From Korobacter sp963758505 (GTDB lineage Bacteria; Acidobacteriota; Terriglobia; Terriglobales; Acidobacteriaceae), in assembly GCA_963758505.1 (NCBI GenBank), contig CAVWVJ010000001.1:1-64000 (forward strand): a DNA stretch of 64,000 bases, given 5' to 3'. Every line of letters starts with the position of its first letter. The stretch's first letter is position 1. A program made the position numbers and the translations under genes. Shown here piece after piece: positions 45,738-53,825 of this stretch. Below the pieces are notes generated by a model, which was not told the origin of the DNA, made no database searches, and was given only the letters and a program-made list of their open reading frames with translations.

Positions 45738-46521
45738 CCTCCTGCTTGTGTTCATGCTGCTCGCCGGGATTTGCTTTGCAAAGCCACTGACCTTCTGTGC
45801 AGATCCTGCAAACCTGCCCTTTTCGTCCCGGCAAGGGACGGGATTCGATAACAAGATTGCCCTTCTCATTGGTAAAGAGTTGGGAGTTCCAGTGCAGTTC
45901 TACTGGGGACGCATGGGCCGGGGATTCGTCCGCAATGTAGTCGGTAAGGGCGAGTGCGATGCGCTGCTCGGCGTTCCATTAGGAATGCGAGGGCTGCTGG
46001 TTACCGAGCCGTACTACCGCTCCGCTTACATGTTTGTGACACGCGGGAACAAGAAGGCCATCACCTCTCTCGATGATCCGCAACTGAAAGTAATGCGTAT
46101 TGGCGTTCAGGTACTCGAGGACGACTACGCACCGCCAGCCCGGGCACTGGCAAGACGCGGTCTCAGCAAGAACGTTGTTGGGTTTGAGATGGACAAAGAT
46201 CCCGGGGAGATCGTTGCGGCGGTTGTGCGTGGCACAGTCGATTCGGCAATCGTGTGGGGCCCTCTCGCCGGCTACTACGCCCGTAAATATGGAACACGAT
46301 TACGGCTGACACAGGTGACGCCCGAAATCGATCCGCCGATGCTGCCATTCACGTTTGCGATGGCGATCGGCGTTCGTAAATCGGAACCAGAGTTGTTCCG
46401 CAGAGTTGAGGCGGCGTTGCAGCGCATTGCTCCGCGAGTGCGCGCCATTCTTGGCGAATACAACGTCCCCCTGTTGCCTTTACAGGCGCAGCGCGCAACC
46501 GAAGTTGGAGCACTGCGATGA
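45718..46521 (+). CDS. xoxJ: XoxJ/MoxJ-like periplasmic binding protein
   Basis: 267 residues: a signal peptide (ending ICFAK), then a periplasmic substrate-binding fold type II: LTFCADPANLPFSSRQGTGF, DNKIALLIGKELGVPVQFYW, VVGKGECDALLGVPLGMRGL, and a hinge before FAMAIGVRKSEPELF. This matches the quinoprotein-dehydrogenase-associated binding proteins (MoxJ/XoxJ), which are thought to help activate or assemble the dehydrogenase. The gene overlaps the dehydrogenase gene by 20 bases, with GGGAGG ahead of ATG 45718, and ends in an ATGA overlap with the cytochrome gene. Confidence 0.92.
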   Translation: MCSRFLSLLLVFMLLAGICFAKPLTFCADPANLPFSSRQGTGFDNKIALLIGKELGVPVQFYWGRMGRGFVRNVVGKGECDALLGVPLGMRGLLVTEPYYRSAYMFVTRGNKKAITSLDDPQLKVMRIGVQVLEDDYAPPARALARRGLSKNVVGFEMDKDPGEIVAAVVRGTVDSAIVWGPLAGYYARKYGTRLRLTQVTPEIDPPMLPFTFAMAIGVRKSEPELFRRVEAALQRIAPRVRAILGEYNVPLLPLQAQRATEVGALR

Positions 46522-47075
46522 GGATGCGGATCGCAATTGCATTAGGAACAATCATCTTCATTCTCTCGTCTTGCAAGCGCGAAGAGCGGCGGTACAGCGA
46601 ACCCGCCCCTTCCAACGCGGCGTCGCAGGGAATCACGGTGAGTGGACTGCATCCGGCCCAACCGACCTCGGGTTCCACTCAACCGAACACTCCGGTGAAC
46701 GATCCCTACACCGAGAGCGCTTACGCCGTCTCGGAAGGCCAGAAGCTCTACAACGAATACAACTGTGTAGGATGTCACTTTCACGGCGGCGGCGGAATCG
46801 GACCTCCGTTGATGGACCAGGACTGGATTTACGGCTCGGAGCCACAGAACATCTACGCGACGATTGTCGAAGGACGGCCGAATGGAATGCCTTCCTTCCG
46901 TGGCAAGATTCCTGATTACCAGGTTTGGGAGATCGTGGCGTACGTGCGCTCGATGAGCGGACAGCTGAAGACCGACGTTGCTCCGGGACGAGACGACCAC
47001 ATGTACGGGCCGAAACCTCCTGAGAATTCTCCGAAGCTCCAGCTTAAGGGCCCGACCGGAACGGAGAAGAAGTAA
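46518..47075 (+). CDS. Lipoprotein cytochrome c (XoxG-like electron acceptor)
   Basis: 185 residues: a lipobox (IIFILSSC) that would anchor the protein through a lipidated Cys, a linker rich in Pro, Ser and Thr, then one class I cytochrome c domain. Haem attaches at CVGCH (YNCVGCHFHGGGGIGPPLMD), and the distal ligand region is GMPSFRGKIPDYQVWEIVAY. Position directly after XoxF and XoxJ matches xoxG, the natural acceptor for XoxF, but the sequence outside the haem region is too general for the symbol to be certain. The start overlaps the XoxJ stop as ATGA, and its stop TAA overlaps the start of the oxidase subunit II gene. Confidence 0.9.
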   Translation: MRMRIAIALGTIIFILSSCKREERRYSEPAPSNAASQGITVSGLHPAQPTSGSTQPNTPVNDPYTESAYAVSEGQKLYNEYNCVGCHFHGGGGIGPPLMDQDWIYGSEPQNIYATIVEGRPNGMPSFRGKIPDYQVWEIVAYVRSMSGQLKTDVAPGRDDHMYGPKPPENSPKLQLKGPTGTEKK

Positions 47076-48082
47076 TGAGCGTCGCGGCGATTTCAATCGC
47101 GATTTGGGGACCTTTAGATGGGTTCCAGTCCGCACTGAATCCTGCCGGGCCAGATGCGGCACGAGAGGCGAAGCTGTGGCTCGCAATCCTATGGATATGC
47201 ATCGCGGTATTCGTTGTCGTGTGGGCTGTACTGAGTGTTGGCATTGCCCGGCGACGAGGGCCTGATTTACGACCTGCGCCGCCGATCCTTGACACGGAAG
47301 CCGTCGATCGTAAAGCGAGACCAATCGTGGCCGCCGCAGTCCTTCTCAGTGTGGCCGCGCTCTTCTTCGTGCTCGTAACCAGCGTTCGTGCGGAACGCGA
47401 CGACACTCGTTCGGAGGAGAGCAAGAACCCGGTCTCGATCCAGGTGATCGGACATCAGTGGTGGTGGGAGGTTCGTTATCCGAATCCGGACGCCAGCCAG
47501 ACAATAGTTACGGCCAACGAAATTCATGTGCCTGTTGGCGTGCCTGTCGTAATCAATACGGCCTCACGCGATGTCATCCACAGCTTCTGGGCTCCAAACG
47601 TCAAGGGGAAGCGCGATCTCATTCCCGGTTATACGACGGCATTCTGGTTTCGCGTGGATAAACCGGGCATTTATCGCGGTCAATGCGCAGAGTTCTGTGG
47701 ATTGCAGCACGCCAAGATGGGCTTTTATCTCGTGGCAGAACCCATGGATAAATTTCAGCAGTGGGAGCAGGCGCAGATCCAGCCTGCGTCCGATCCCAGG
47801 AATCCTTCGCAAACGGAGGGGCAGCAAGTGTTTCTCAAGAACGATTGCGTGATGTGCCACACGATTCGCGGCACGATCGCCGGTTCCCGCGTGGGTCCAG
47901 ACCTAACCCACGTTGCAAGCCGTCTGTCGCTCGGCGCAGCGACACTCCCGAACAATATTGGCAACCTTGCGGGATGGATTGAGGATTCGCAACACATCAA
48001 GCCTGGCAACCGGATGCCCCCAAATCCATTGAGTGGCGACGATCTCAATGCACTGCTCGCATATCTGACCAGTTTGCAATAG
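47075..48082 (+). CDS. ctaC: Cytochrome c oxidase subunit II, caa3-type with fused cytochrome c domain
   Basis: 335 residues: two transmembrane helices (about 31-55 and 85-107), then the CuA domain with QWWWEVRYPNP, the ligand stretch CAEFCGLQHAKM (Cys204, Cys208, His212, Met215) and HSFWAPNVKGKRDLIPG. A C-terminal cytochrome c carries CVMCH (Cys258, Cys261, His262) and Met in NRMPPNPLSGDDL. CuA takes electrons from the fused haem, which itself takes them from soluble or lipid-linked cytochromes. The first bases (ATG 47075) overlap the TAA of the preceding cytochrome gene. It is cotranscribed with the dehydrogenase genes upstream. Confidence 0.95.
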   Translation: MSVAAISIAIWGPLDGFQSALNPAGPDAAREAKLWLAILWICIAVFVVVWAVLSVGIARRRGPDLRPAPPILDTEAVDRKARPIVAAAVLLSVAALFFVLVTSVRAERDDTRSEESKNPVSIQVIGHQWWWEVRYPNPDASQTIVTANEIHVPVGVPVVINTASRDVIHSFWAPNVKGKRDLIPGYTTAFWFRVDKPGIYRGQCAEFCGLQHAKMGFYLVAEPMDKFQQWEQAQIQPASDPRNPSQTEGQQVFLKNDCVMCHTIRGTIAGSRVGPDLTHVASRLSLGAATLPNNIGNLAGWIEDSQHIKPGNRMPPNPLSGDDLNALLAYLTSLQ

Positions 48083-48090
48083 GAGGAGCA

Positions 48091-50028
48091 TTGGCCGCAG
48101 GAGAACAGAGCGCAGTGATCGATCCGTCGCGGCACGATCGCCTGGAACGCACATGGTGCGAGCCCAGCGGCTTCTGGGGATGGTTCATGCACGTGCATCA
48201 TACCTCCATCGGCAAGCGCTTCATGGTAACGGGGTTTGTGTTTTTCACCCTGGGAGGAATTCTCGCGCTCATCATGCGCTTGCAGTTAGCCCGATCGGCG
48301 AATCAGTTGCTTGGCCCCGACCGCTACAACGTGCTCTTCACCATGCACGGCAGCACCATGATGTTCCTCTTCGCCGTGCCCATGATGTTCGAAGCGCTAT
48401 CGATCTATCTCATCCCGCTGATGGTCGGCGCGCGCAACATTGCGTTTCCACGCTTGAACGCTTACAGCTACTACCTCTATTTGTTCGGATGTATTTTCTT
48501 GTGGACGATGTTCATTCTGAACAGTGGCCCAGACATGGGATGGTTCTCCTACGTACCACTGGCTGGCCCAGCATTTACCCCGGGCAAGCGTGCCGACACG
48601 TGGGCGCAGATGATCACCTTCACGGAAGTTTCAGCGATGTGCGTTGCCGTAGAAACGCTCGTGACGGTGTTCAAGTTGCGCGCTCCGGGAATGACCCTCA
48701 ACCGTATGCCTATGTTCGTGTGGGCTGAGGCCGTGACAGCCTTTTCCGTCATTTTTGCCATGCCTGCCATCATGCTCGCCAGCACCTCGTTGATCCTCGA
48801 CCGCATGGTCAGTACGCAGTTCTTCAATCCGGCGGAAGGCGGCGACGCGCTCCTCTATCAGCACTTGTTCTGGTTCTTCGGTCACCCCGAGGTCTACATC
48901 ATCTTTATTCCCGGAACAGGGATCGTTTCCACGATCCTGGCCGCATTCTCCCGGCGGAAGATCTTCGGCTATCTCGCTCTGGTGCTCTCGACGGTTGCCA
49001 CGGGGTTCATTGGCTTCGGTGTCTGGGTACACCACATGTTTGCGACCGGACTGCCGCAGATGAGCCTCAGTTTCTTTACCGCAGCCAGTTTGATGATTGT
49101 TATTCCGACCGGTATTCAGTTCTTCTGCTGGCTGGCGACCGTCTGCACCGGCAAGTTGAACTTGAAGACACCTCTCCTCTGGGTCTTCGGATTCTTCTTT
49201 GTCTTCCTGATCGGCGGACTGAGCGGCGTGATGCTTGCTTCTGTGCCGGTCGATTGGCAGGTGCACGACACGTTTTTCGTGGTTGCGCATTTCCATTACG
49301 TATTGATCGGCGGAGCGGTGTTCCCGCTCTTCGGAGCTGTCTATTACTGGTTCCCAAAGATCACCGGACGCATGCTGAGTGAGAAGCTCGGGTACATAAA
49401 CTTCTGGCTCTTCTTCGTTGGGTTTAATCTCACGTTTTTCCCGATGCACCTGCTTGGCCTGGGTGGGATGACGCGCCGGGTTTACACCTATCAACCCGAG
49501 ATGCAGTGGGACGGGTTGAACACACTCGCAACGGTCGGTGCGTTCATCATGGGTCTCGGATTTTTGATGTTCCTCGTCAATGTTTCCGTGAGCCGCAGGA
49601 ATGGCTTGATGGCTGGCAATAATCCATGGGACGCAGGAACCCTCGAGTGGGCGACGACGTCCCCACCGCCGACCTACAACTTCCTCGACCTTCCGACCGT
49701 CGGCAGCCGCGAACCGCTATGGGAAGACCCGCCCGATCAACCGATTGTGACCGGCCTCCGTAAAGATATCCGCGCTGTGCTGGTTACGAAGCCCCTCGAT
49801 GCGGATCCGGACCATCGCGAAATCTTCCCGGCGCCCAGTATCTGGCCCTTTCTCGCGGCCGTCGCCACAACGATTTTGTTTGTGTGGTCGATCTTTTCTC
49901 CCTGGGGAGTAGTTTGGGGTGCAATTCCCTTGGCAATCACACTCATCGGATGGTTCTGGCCGAGTAAGCGCGATACGCAAATCCGCCGTGAAACGGAGAA
50001 ATGGGATGAAGCCCAGGCGGGAGCTTAA
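48091..50028 (+). CDS. ctaD: Cytochrome c oxidase subunit I
   Basis: 645 residues with about fourteen hydrophobic helices. The haem-copper centre is visible: His265-Pro-Glu-Val-Tyr269 (HPEVY, CuB ligand and cross-linked Tyr), VWVHHMFATG (CuB His pair) and TFFVVAHFHYVLIGG (haem ligands). MHGSTMMFLFAVPMMFEALS carries the low-spin haem His. FFGHPEVY identifies an A-type (A1-like) oxidase. It reduces oxygen and pumps protons across the inner membrane. The start TTG at 48091 is fixed by AGGAGGAG just upstream. The C-terminal extension after residue 560 probably includes one or two further helices as in caa3-type enzymes. Confidence 0.96.
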   Translation: MAAGEQSAVIDPSRHDRLERTWCEPSGFWGWFMHVHHTSIGKRFMVTGFVFFTLGGILALIMRLQLARSANQLLGPDRYNVLFTMHGSTMMFLFAVPMMFEALSIYLIPLMVGARNIAFPRLNAYSYYLYLFGCIFLWTMFILNSGPDMGWFSYVPLAGPAFTPGKRADTWAQMITFTEVSAMCVAVETLVTVFKLRAPGMTLNRMPMFVWAEAVTAFSVIFAMPAIMLASTSLILDRMVSTQFFNPAEGGDALLYQHLFWFFGHPEVYIIFIPGTGIVSTILAAFSRRKIFGYLALVLSTVATGFIGFGVWVHHMFATGLPQMSLSFFTAASLMIVIPTGIQFFCWLATVCTGKLNLKTPLLWVFGFFFVFLIGGLSGVMLASVPVDWQVHDTFFVVAHFHYVLIGGAVFPLFGAVYYWFPKITGRMLSEKLGYINFWLFFVGFNLTFFPMHLLGLGGMTRRVYTYQPEMQWDGLNTLATVGAFIMGLGFLMFLVNVSVSRRNGLMAGNNPWDAGTLEWATTSPPPTYNFLDLPTVGSREPLWEDPPDQPIVTGLRKDIRAVLVTKPLDADPDHREIFPAPSIWPFLAAVATTILFVWSIFSPWGVVWGAIPLAITLIGWFWPSKRDTQIRRETEKWDEAQAGA

Positions 50029-50608
50029 CGTCGCGGATCTGCCCTCCGTCGTCTTCGGACAGCGCAGTCTCATATGGTGGGGCACCGCAGGACTGATGAT
50101 GATCGAAGGGACGATGTTTGCGATCACGATCGCAAGTTACTTCTACTTGCGGACGCGCAGTACCGATTGGCCTCCGGGGCTGATGCCGCCGAAACTGCTG
50201 GCCGGCACGTTGAACCTCGCCCTGTTCCTCGTCAGCCTGGCTCCGAATATCTGGGTCCAGAAAGTAGCCCAGCGAGGTGACCTGCGAAAAACGCAAATCG
50301 GCTTGGTTATCATGACCCTGCTCGGGCTTGGCAATATCGCAATCCGCGTATTTGAATTCCCGAGCCTGATGTGCACGTGGGATGCGAACGCCTATGCCTC
50401 GGCAACTTGGTTGCTGCTTGGTTTACATACCACCCACATTGTTACTGACTGGTTTGATACCGCAGTTCTGGCAGTTCTGTTCTTCAGCCCCCACGTGGAG
50501 GGGCGTCGTTACGTGGATGCCAGTGAGAACGCCGACTACTGGTATTTCGTCGTCTTCACCTGGATACCGATCTGGGCGGTGATTTACCTCGCGCCGAGGT
50601 TCTTGTAA
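50006..50608 (+). CDS. ctaE: Cytochrome c oxidase subunit III
   Basis: 200 residues with five hydrophobic segments; MMIEGTMFAITIASYFYLRT near the N-terminus and LLLGLHTTHIVTDWFDTAVL are the typical subunit III helices. Subunit III stabilises subunit I and helps sustain proton pumping. The ATG at 50006 overlaps subunit I by 23 bases, and the family starts there; the longer frame to 49919 is antisense-like inside subunit I. It is followed after two bases by a small membrane protein gene. No missing helix is obvious. Confidence 0.92.
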   Translation: MKPRRELNVADLPSVVFGQRSLIWWGTAGLMMIEGTMFAITIASYFYLRTRSTDWPPGLMPPKLLAGTLNLALFLVSLAPNIWVQKVAQRGDLRKTQIGLVIMTLLGLGNIAIRVFEFPSLMCTWDANAYASATWLLLGLHTTHIVTDWFDTAVLAVLFFSPHVEGRRYVDASENADYWYFVVFTWIPIWAVIYLAPRFL

Positions 50609-50610
50609 CC

Positions 50611-50973
50611 ATGCAGACGGAGCGCAGCTTCGAAGGGAATCCACCCGCTCTGTGGTTCGGCATCCTCGCCGGTCCGATTGCCACCGCGCTGAATGAAGGG
50701 CTGAATTACGCGCTCGAGCAGCACGCCTGTTCCACTGGGCACTTCTATGTGTTGCACACGATCAGTGCTTTCGCGTTGCTGCTGACTGCATGTGGAGGAT
50801 CTGTCGCGTGGTACGAGTGGCGACGAACACAAGGGGACACCAATGACGAGGGTGGTACGCCGCGCGATCGCAGCGGGTTTATGGCAACGCTGGGTATCGC
50901 GGCAAGTGTCTTCTTTGCTCTCGTGATTGTTGCAATGAGCATTCCGCACTTCATTCTGACTCCATGCGATTGA
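50611..50973 (+). CDS. Small membrane protein of the oxidase operon
   Basis: 120 residues with three hydrophobic segments (about 13-30, 46-66 and 90-113); the stretch NEGLNYALEQHACSTGHFYV between the first two is distinctive. I do not recognise the family. Its position, two bases after subunit III and four before ctaG, shows it is translated with the oxidase genes, so an accessory subunit (subunit IV position) or assembly role is likely. There is no signal peptide or haem motif. The C-terminal TPCD places a Cys near the end. Confidence 0.7.
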   Translation: MQTERSFEGNPPALWFGILAGPIATALNEGLNYALEQHACSTGHFYVLHTISAFALLLTACGGSVAWYEWRRTQGDTNDEGGTPRDRSGFMATLGIAASVFFALVIVAMSIPHFILTPCD

Positions 50974-50977
50974 GAAC

Positions 50978-51922
50978 ATGAAAATCCGCTTCGTACTTTT
51001 CGCGACCGTGCTGAGCACCAGCCTCCAGGCTTGGGCGCAGGAGCCGCAAGTTACTCCAGAAGATTGGAGGCGCGCATGGTCATGGGAACTCGGAATCTTA
51101 GTGCCGATTCTGCTGTCGGGGATGCTCTATGCCATCGGGTCAATCAAGATCTATCGGCGAAACCGGAAAGCGCCGGCGATTCGGCCTTGGGAAATCGCGT
51201 GTTTCGTGGGTGGCTGGCTCTCTCTCCTTGTAGCCTTGGATTCGCCGTTGCACCGCATGGGCGAGGTGCTCTTCTCCGCTCATATGACCCAGCATGAATT
51301 GCTGATGGTGGTCGTCGCGCCCCTGCTGGTCTTGGGCCGTCCCGTCGTGGTGTTCCTGTTCGCGATTCCGGCCCAGTGGCGACCTGCGGCATCTCGCTGG
51401 ACCAAGTCGCCCGTCTGCAGCACTATCTGGAACTTCCTAACTGGCGCCCTCGTGGTCTGGATCGTCCACGGTTTGACCATCTGGATTTGGCATATCCCGA
51501 CTCTCTACCAGGCCACGTTAGACAACGAAAGCATCCACGCGTTGCAACACACAATGTTTCTCGGTACCGCATTGCTTTTTTGGTGGACGCTCGTCCACGG
51601 CAGTTACGGGCGCATGGGATACGGCATCGCGTTCCTGTATTTGTTCACCACCGCGGTACATACCAGCGTGCTTGGGGCACTGATGACTTTTTCCCAACGA
51701 ATCTGGTACCCCATCTACGACGGACGCACCGCGCCTTGGCATCTCACCGCGTTGCAGGACCAGCAACTCGGCGGCCTGATCATGTGGATACCCTCCGGGG
51801 TCGTCTTCATCGTCGTTGGACTCGCGATGTTCGCGGCATGGCTCGGAGAATCCGATCGTCGCGGCAAGCTCTCGCGCCTTGACACTCTAACCGAAGAAAC
51901 GGGAGCAGAGCATGCCGCATAG
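50978..51922 (+). CDS. ctaG: Cytochrome c oxidase assembly protein CtaG (caa3_CtaG family)
   Basis: 314 residues: a leader (VLSTSLQAWAQ), then seven or so transmembrane helices of the caa3_CtaG fold. LDSPLHRMGEVLFSAHMTQH carries conserved His residues, WHIPTLYQATLDNESIHALQ and FLGTALLFWWTLVHG follow, and QDQQLGGLIMWIPSGVVFIV lies near the C-terminus. This protein is needed for caa3 oxidase assembly in Bacillus, probably for copper delivery to CuB, and is distinct from the Cox11-type CtaG of Proteobacteria. It overlaps the next gene by 11 bases. Its presence completes the oxidase operon. Confidence 0.93.
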   Translation: MKIRFVLFATVLSTSLQAWAQEPQVTPEDWRRAWSWELGILVPILLSGMLYAIGSIKIYRRNRKAPAIRPWEIACFVGGWLSLLVALDSPLHRMGEVLFSAHMTQHELLMVVVAPLLVLGRPVVVFLFAIPAQWRPAASRWTKSPVCSTIWNFLTGALVVWIVHGLTIWIWHIPTLYQATLDNESIHALQHTMFLGTALLFWWTLVHGSYGRMGYGIAFLYLFTTAVHTSVLGALMTFSQRIWYPIYDGRTAPWHLTALQDQQLGGLIMWIPSGVVFIVVGLAMFAAWLGESDRRGKLSRLDTLTEETGAEHAA

Positions 51923-52304
51923 ACTTGCCGACATTCTCTTTTTTGCGACTTTGCTGCTGCTTGCAGGATGCAGTCGTTATGAAAATTATGTTGGTTACCG
52001 CAACCCAAGCGGCGTGACGAATGGAGGCGATCCGCAGGCCGGTAAGGACGCCATCCGAAACTACGGGTGTAATACCTGTCATACCATTCCCGGTGTACGG
52101 GATGCGGTTGGCGTGGTTGGTCCTTCGTTGAGCCACTGGGCCAACCGCAATCTCATTGCCGGGAAGCTGCCCAACACGCCGGAAAACCTGATGCTCTGGA
52201 TCCAGCAACCCCACAAAACTGATCCACACACGGCTATGCCCGATATGAACGTGACCGAAGCCGACGCGCGAAATATCTCGGCATATCTCTACAGTCTGAA
52301 ATGA
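51912..52304 (+). CDS. Second lipoprotein cytochrome c
   Basis: 130 residues: an N-terminal lipobox (LLLLAGC), then a class I cytochrome c with CNTCH (DAIRNYGCNTCHTIPGVRD) and a distal Met in TAMPDMNVTEADARNISAYL. It resembles the C-terminal haem domain of subunit II more than XoxG-type proteins, so it may be an extra electron carrier on the oxidase side. It overlaps the ctaG gene by 11 bases and is the last gene of the run; no terminator with a T-run was found directly behind it. Confidence 0.9.
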   Translation: MPHRLADILFFATLLLLAGCSRYENYVGYRNPSGVTNGGDPQAGKDAIRNYGCNTCHTIPGVRDAVGVVGPSLSHWANRNLIAGKLPNTPENLMLWIQQPHKTDPHTAMPDMNVTEADARNISAYLYSLK

Positions 52305-52804
52305 TGGCTTATGACCAATGCGGTGCAGGATCAGGTTCGGATGGGGACACGCCTAGATATTCCCGTCCGGACGCGGTTTCCGAGTCTATGCTTGAATTCG
52401 AATAAACCCCGGATTGGGGCGAGCAGAACTCGCACTTAATCCGCCTGCAAAGGAGATCGGGGTTACGGTGCGGCCGTAAATCCCCGTGATTTTCGCGGAT
52501 TCTTCCCTCATCGACACCTTTGGCATCATAATTTGGAAGCGAAGGAGTCCCATATCCCACTCCGCGCCCAGTGTCCACTCCGTACATTTCTACAACACCC
52601 ACGATTCACTTATTGATCGGCTATGTGGAGTTGTGTGTTCGGGCCTGCATGTTGGTAATTCCGTCCTGCTGGTCATTGACGTGACCGGCAAATTTTAAAC
52701 CCGGAGAAAGTCTCATTATCCTTGGACTAAAAACGGGGGGCAGGTCAATGCGAATCCCCCGAGCAACTTCTCAATCTGCGAAGTATTTAAACAGGTAGGC
52801 GACT
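52305..52804. other. Intergenic region with one strong hairpin
   Basis: CGGGGTTACGG pairs with CCGTAA-AT-CCCCG across a 5-base loop (52458-52486, two-base bulge). It could end the oxidase operon, but it is 150 bases past the last gene and lacks a T-run. Otherwise nothing was seen. Confidence 0.5.
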
Positions 52805-53128
52805 TTGAGGGTCGTTGGTACGGAAATTCTAGCCGCCGCAAAGAAGAAACATTCTGAACTCGACGGACCGTTATCCAGTTGGCTCAAGATCGCCGAACGA
52901 TCAATGTGGACATGTCTTAACGATATTCGCAAGACGTGGGCCTCAACGGACGGTGGTGACGGGAAATTCGTGTTCAACATCGAGGGCAACAATTACAGGC
53001 TAATTACAACGATCAATTTCGGGGAGGGTGGAAATGAGCAGCGCTGCTGTACTGGATTACGGAACTCTCGTCAGGGAAGTAAAGCCTCAGGTCGTTCACG
53101 ACGAGGAACTGAATCGAGAATTCATTAA
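52805..53128 (+). CDS. higB: HigB-like toxin with a lost C-terminus
   Basis: The frame opens at TTG 52805 with RVVGTEILAAAKKKHSELDG and then FNIEGNNYRLITTINF near residue 60, the conserved core of HigB-type mRNA interferases. Normally another about 25 residues follow, with a VRFVGTHxEYD motif. Here the coding sequence runs straight into the ribosome binding site of the antitoxin gene, and the last 35 residues (NEQRCCTG...) come from reading over the antitoxin start in another frame. The active-site region of the C-terminus is missing, so the toxin is probably inactive. It overlaps the antitoxin gene. Confidence 0.7.
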   Translation: MRVVGTEILAAAKKKHSELDGPLSSWLKIAERSMWTCLNDIRKTWASTDGGDGKFVFNIEGNNYRLITTINFGEGGNEQRCCTGLRNSRQGSKASGRSRRGTESRIH

Positions 53129-53432
53129 TCGCTTGGAGGAATTGGATTCCCGGTGGAACGACCTGACCACCGACGAGCGCAAAATTCACGAATTACTTGT
53201 TTTGCTGGTTCAGGATTTTGAAAAGAAAACATACAAAGTCAGAGCCGCGACACCAATCGAGGTTCTGCAAGAACTGATCGAGGCGAATGGCCTTCGGAAC
53301 AAAGACTTAGTGGGCATATTTTCAACCGAAAGCATCGTGTCTGAGGTTCTGAGTGGCAAACGAGCGATGACCGTCGAACACGTCAGGAGACTATCGGAAA
53401 GATTCAACGTTTCCGCCGACGTGTTTATCTAA
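53034..53432 (+). CDS. higA: HigA-like antitoxin, XRE-type HTH
   Basis: 132 residues: an N-terminal helical part (about 15-70) and a C-terminal helix-turn-helix, EVLQELIEANGLRNKDLVGI then VSEVLSGKRAMTVEHVRRLS, which matches HigA-type antitoxins. It would bind the toxin and repress the operon. The ATG at 53034 is preferred (GGGGAGGG five bases upstream); GTG at 53028 is close. It is intact, while the toxin before it is shortened, a common end state of such modules. Its stop overlaps the convergent zinc-finger gene. Confidence 0.85.
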   Translation: MSSAAVLDYGTLVREVKPQVVHDEELNREFINRLEELDSRWNDLTTDERKIHELLVLLVQDFEKKTYKVRAATPIEVLQELIEANGLRNKDLVGIFSTESIVSEVLSGKRAMTVEHVRRLSERFNVSADVFI

Positions 53433-53632
53433 TCCTCGGTAGACTCTTGCACGATCCGCGCAGCCGCCTGGTTCACATCCTCGCGGCTGTGTTTTTTATG
53501 GACGGATTGGACGTGATCCGCGAAAGCCTTGCGCAGCGCATCTGCCGATTTGACATCGAACACCTGAGTACAGGCGGAGCAGCGCTTTACTGCGCCATCA
53601 TCGACTAAATGCGGAGCTATCCCACTCGCCAT
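53429..53632 (-). CDS. Small zinc-finger-like protein
   Basis: 67 residues from ATG 53632: ASGIAPHLVDDGAVKRCSAC, then FADHVQSVHKKHSREDVNQA. The Cys pair CSAC and the pair HVQSVH, about 17 residues apart, have C2H2-like spacing and resemble short acidobacterial proteins with a CxxCGKVF...H...H layout. The frame stays open upstream to 53767, but that part is antisense to the region before the kinase gene and is rich in tandem GCAACCC repeats, so the later ATG is preferred. The function is unknown; DNA or protein binding is a guess. Confidence 0.55.
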   Translation of the reverse strand: MASGIAPHLVDDGAVKRCSACTQVFDVKSADALRKAFADHVQSVHKKHSREDVNQAAARIVQESTED

Positions 53633-53788
53633 AAAATCCAGTGCACGCCGTTCCCGCAACCCGCAACCCGCAACAGCCTGAAATTCAAACTGCACCACTA
53701 CCCCAACTTCAAACCTCTTGCAGTCCGACGGCGGACCATACATAATATCTGTTATCTCGCCCAGCAACGAACAACTCCCGTTCCGGCG

Positions 53789-53817
53789 TTGACTTGCGAG
53801 TATCTCCTACATAAGAT
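53789..53817 (+). promoter_or_regulatory. Sigma-70-type promoter of the first kinase gene
   Basis: TTGACT (53789-53794), a 17-base spacer and TAAGAT (53812-53817). The start codon GTG at 53826 lies eight bases after the -10 box, so the transcript would begin at or next to it and be leaderless. Confidence 0.6.
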
Positions 53818-53825
53818 GCGCTCCG

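Noticed and set aside
48631..49494. A 287-codon open frame on the minus strand inside ctaD
   Set aside because: Antisense to subunit I, highly charged and without features.
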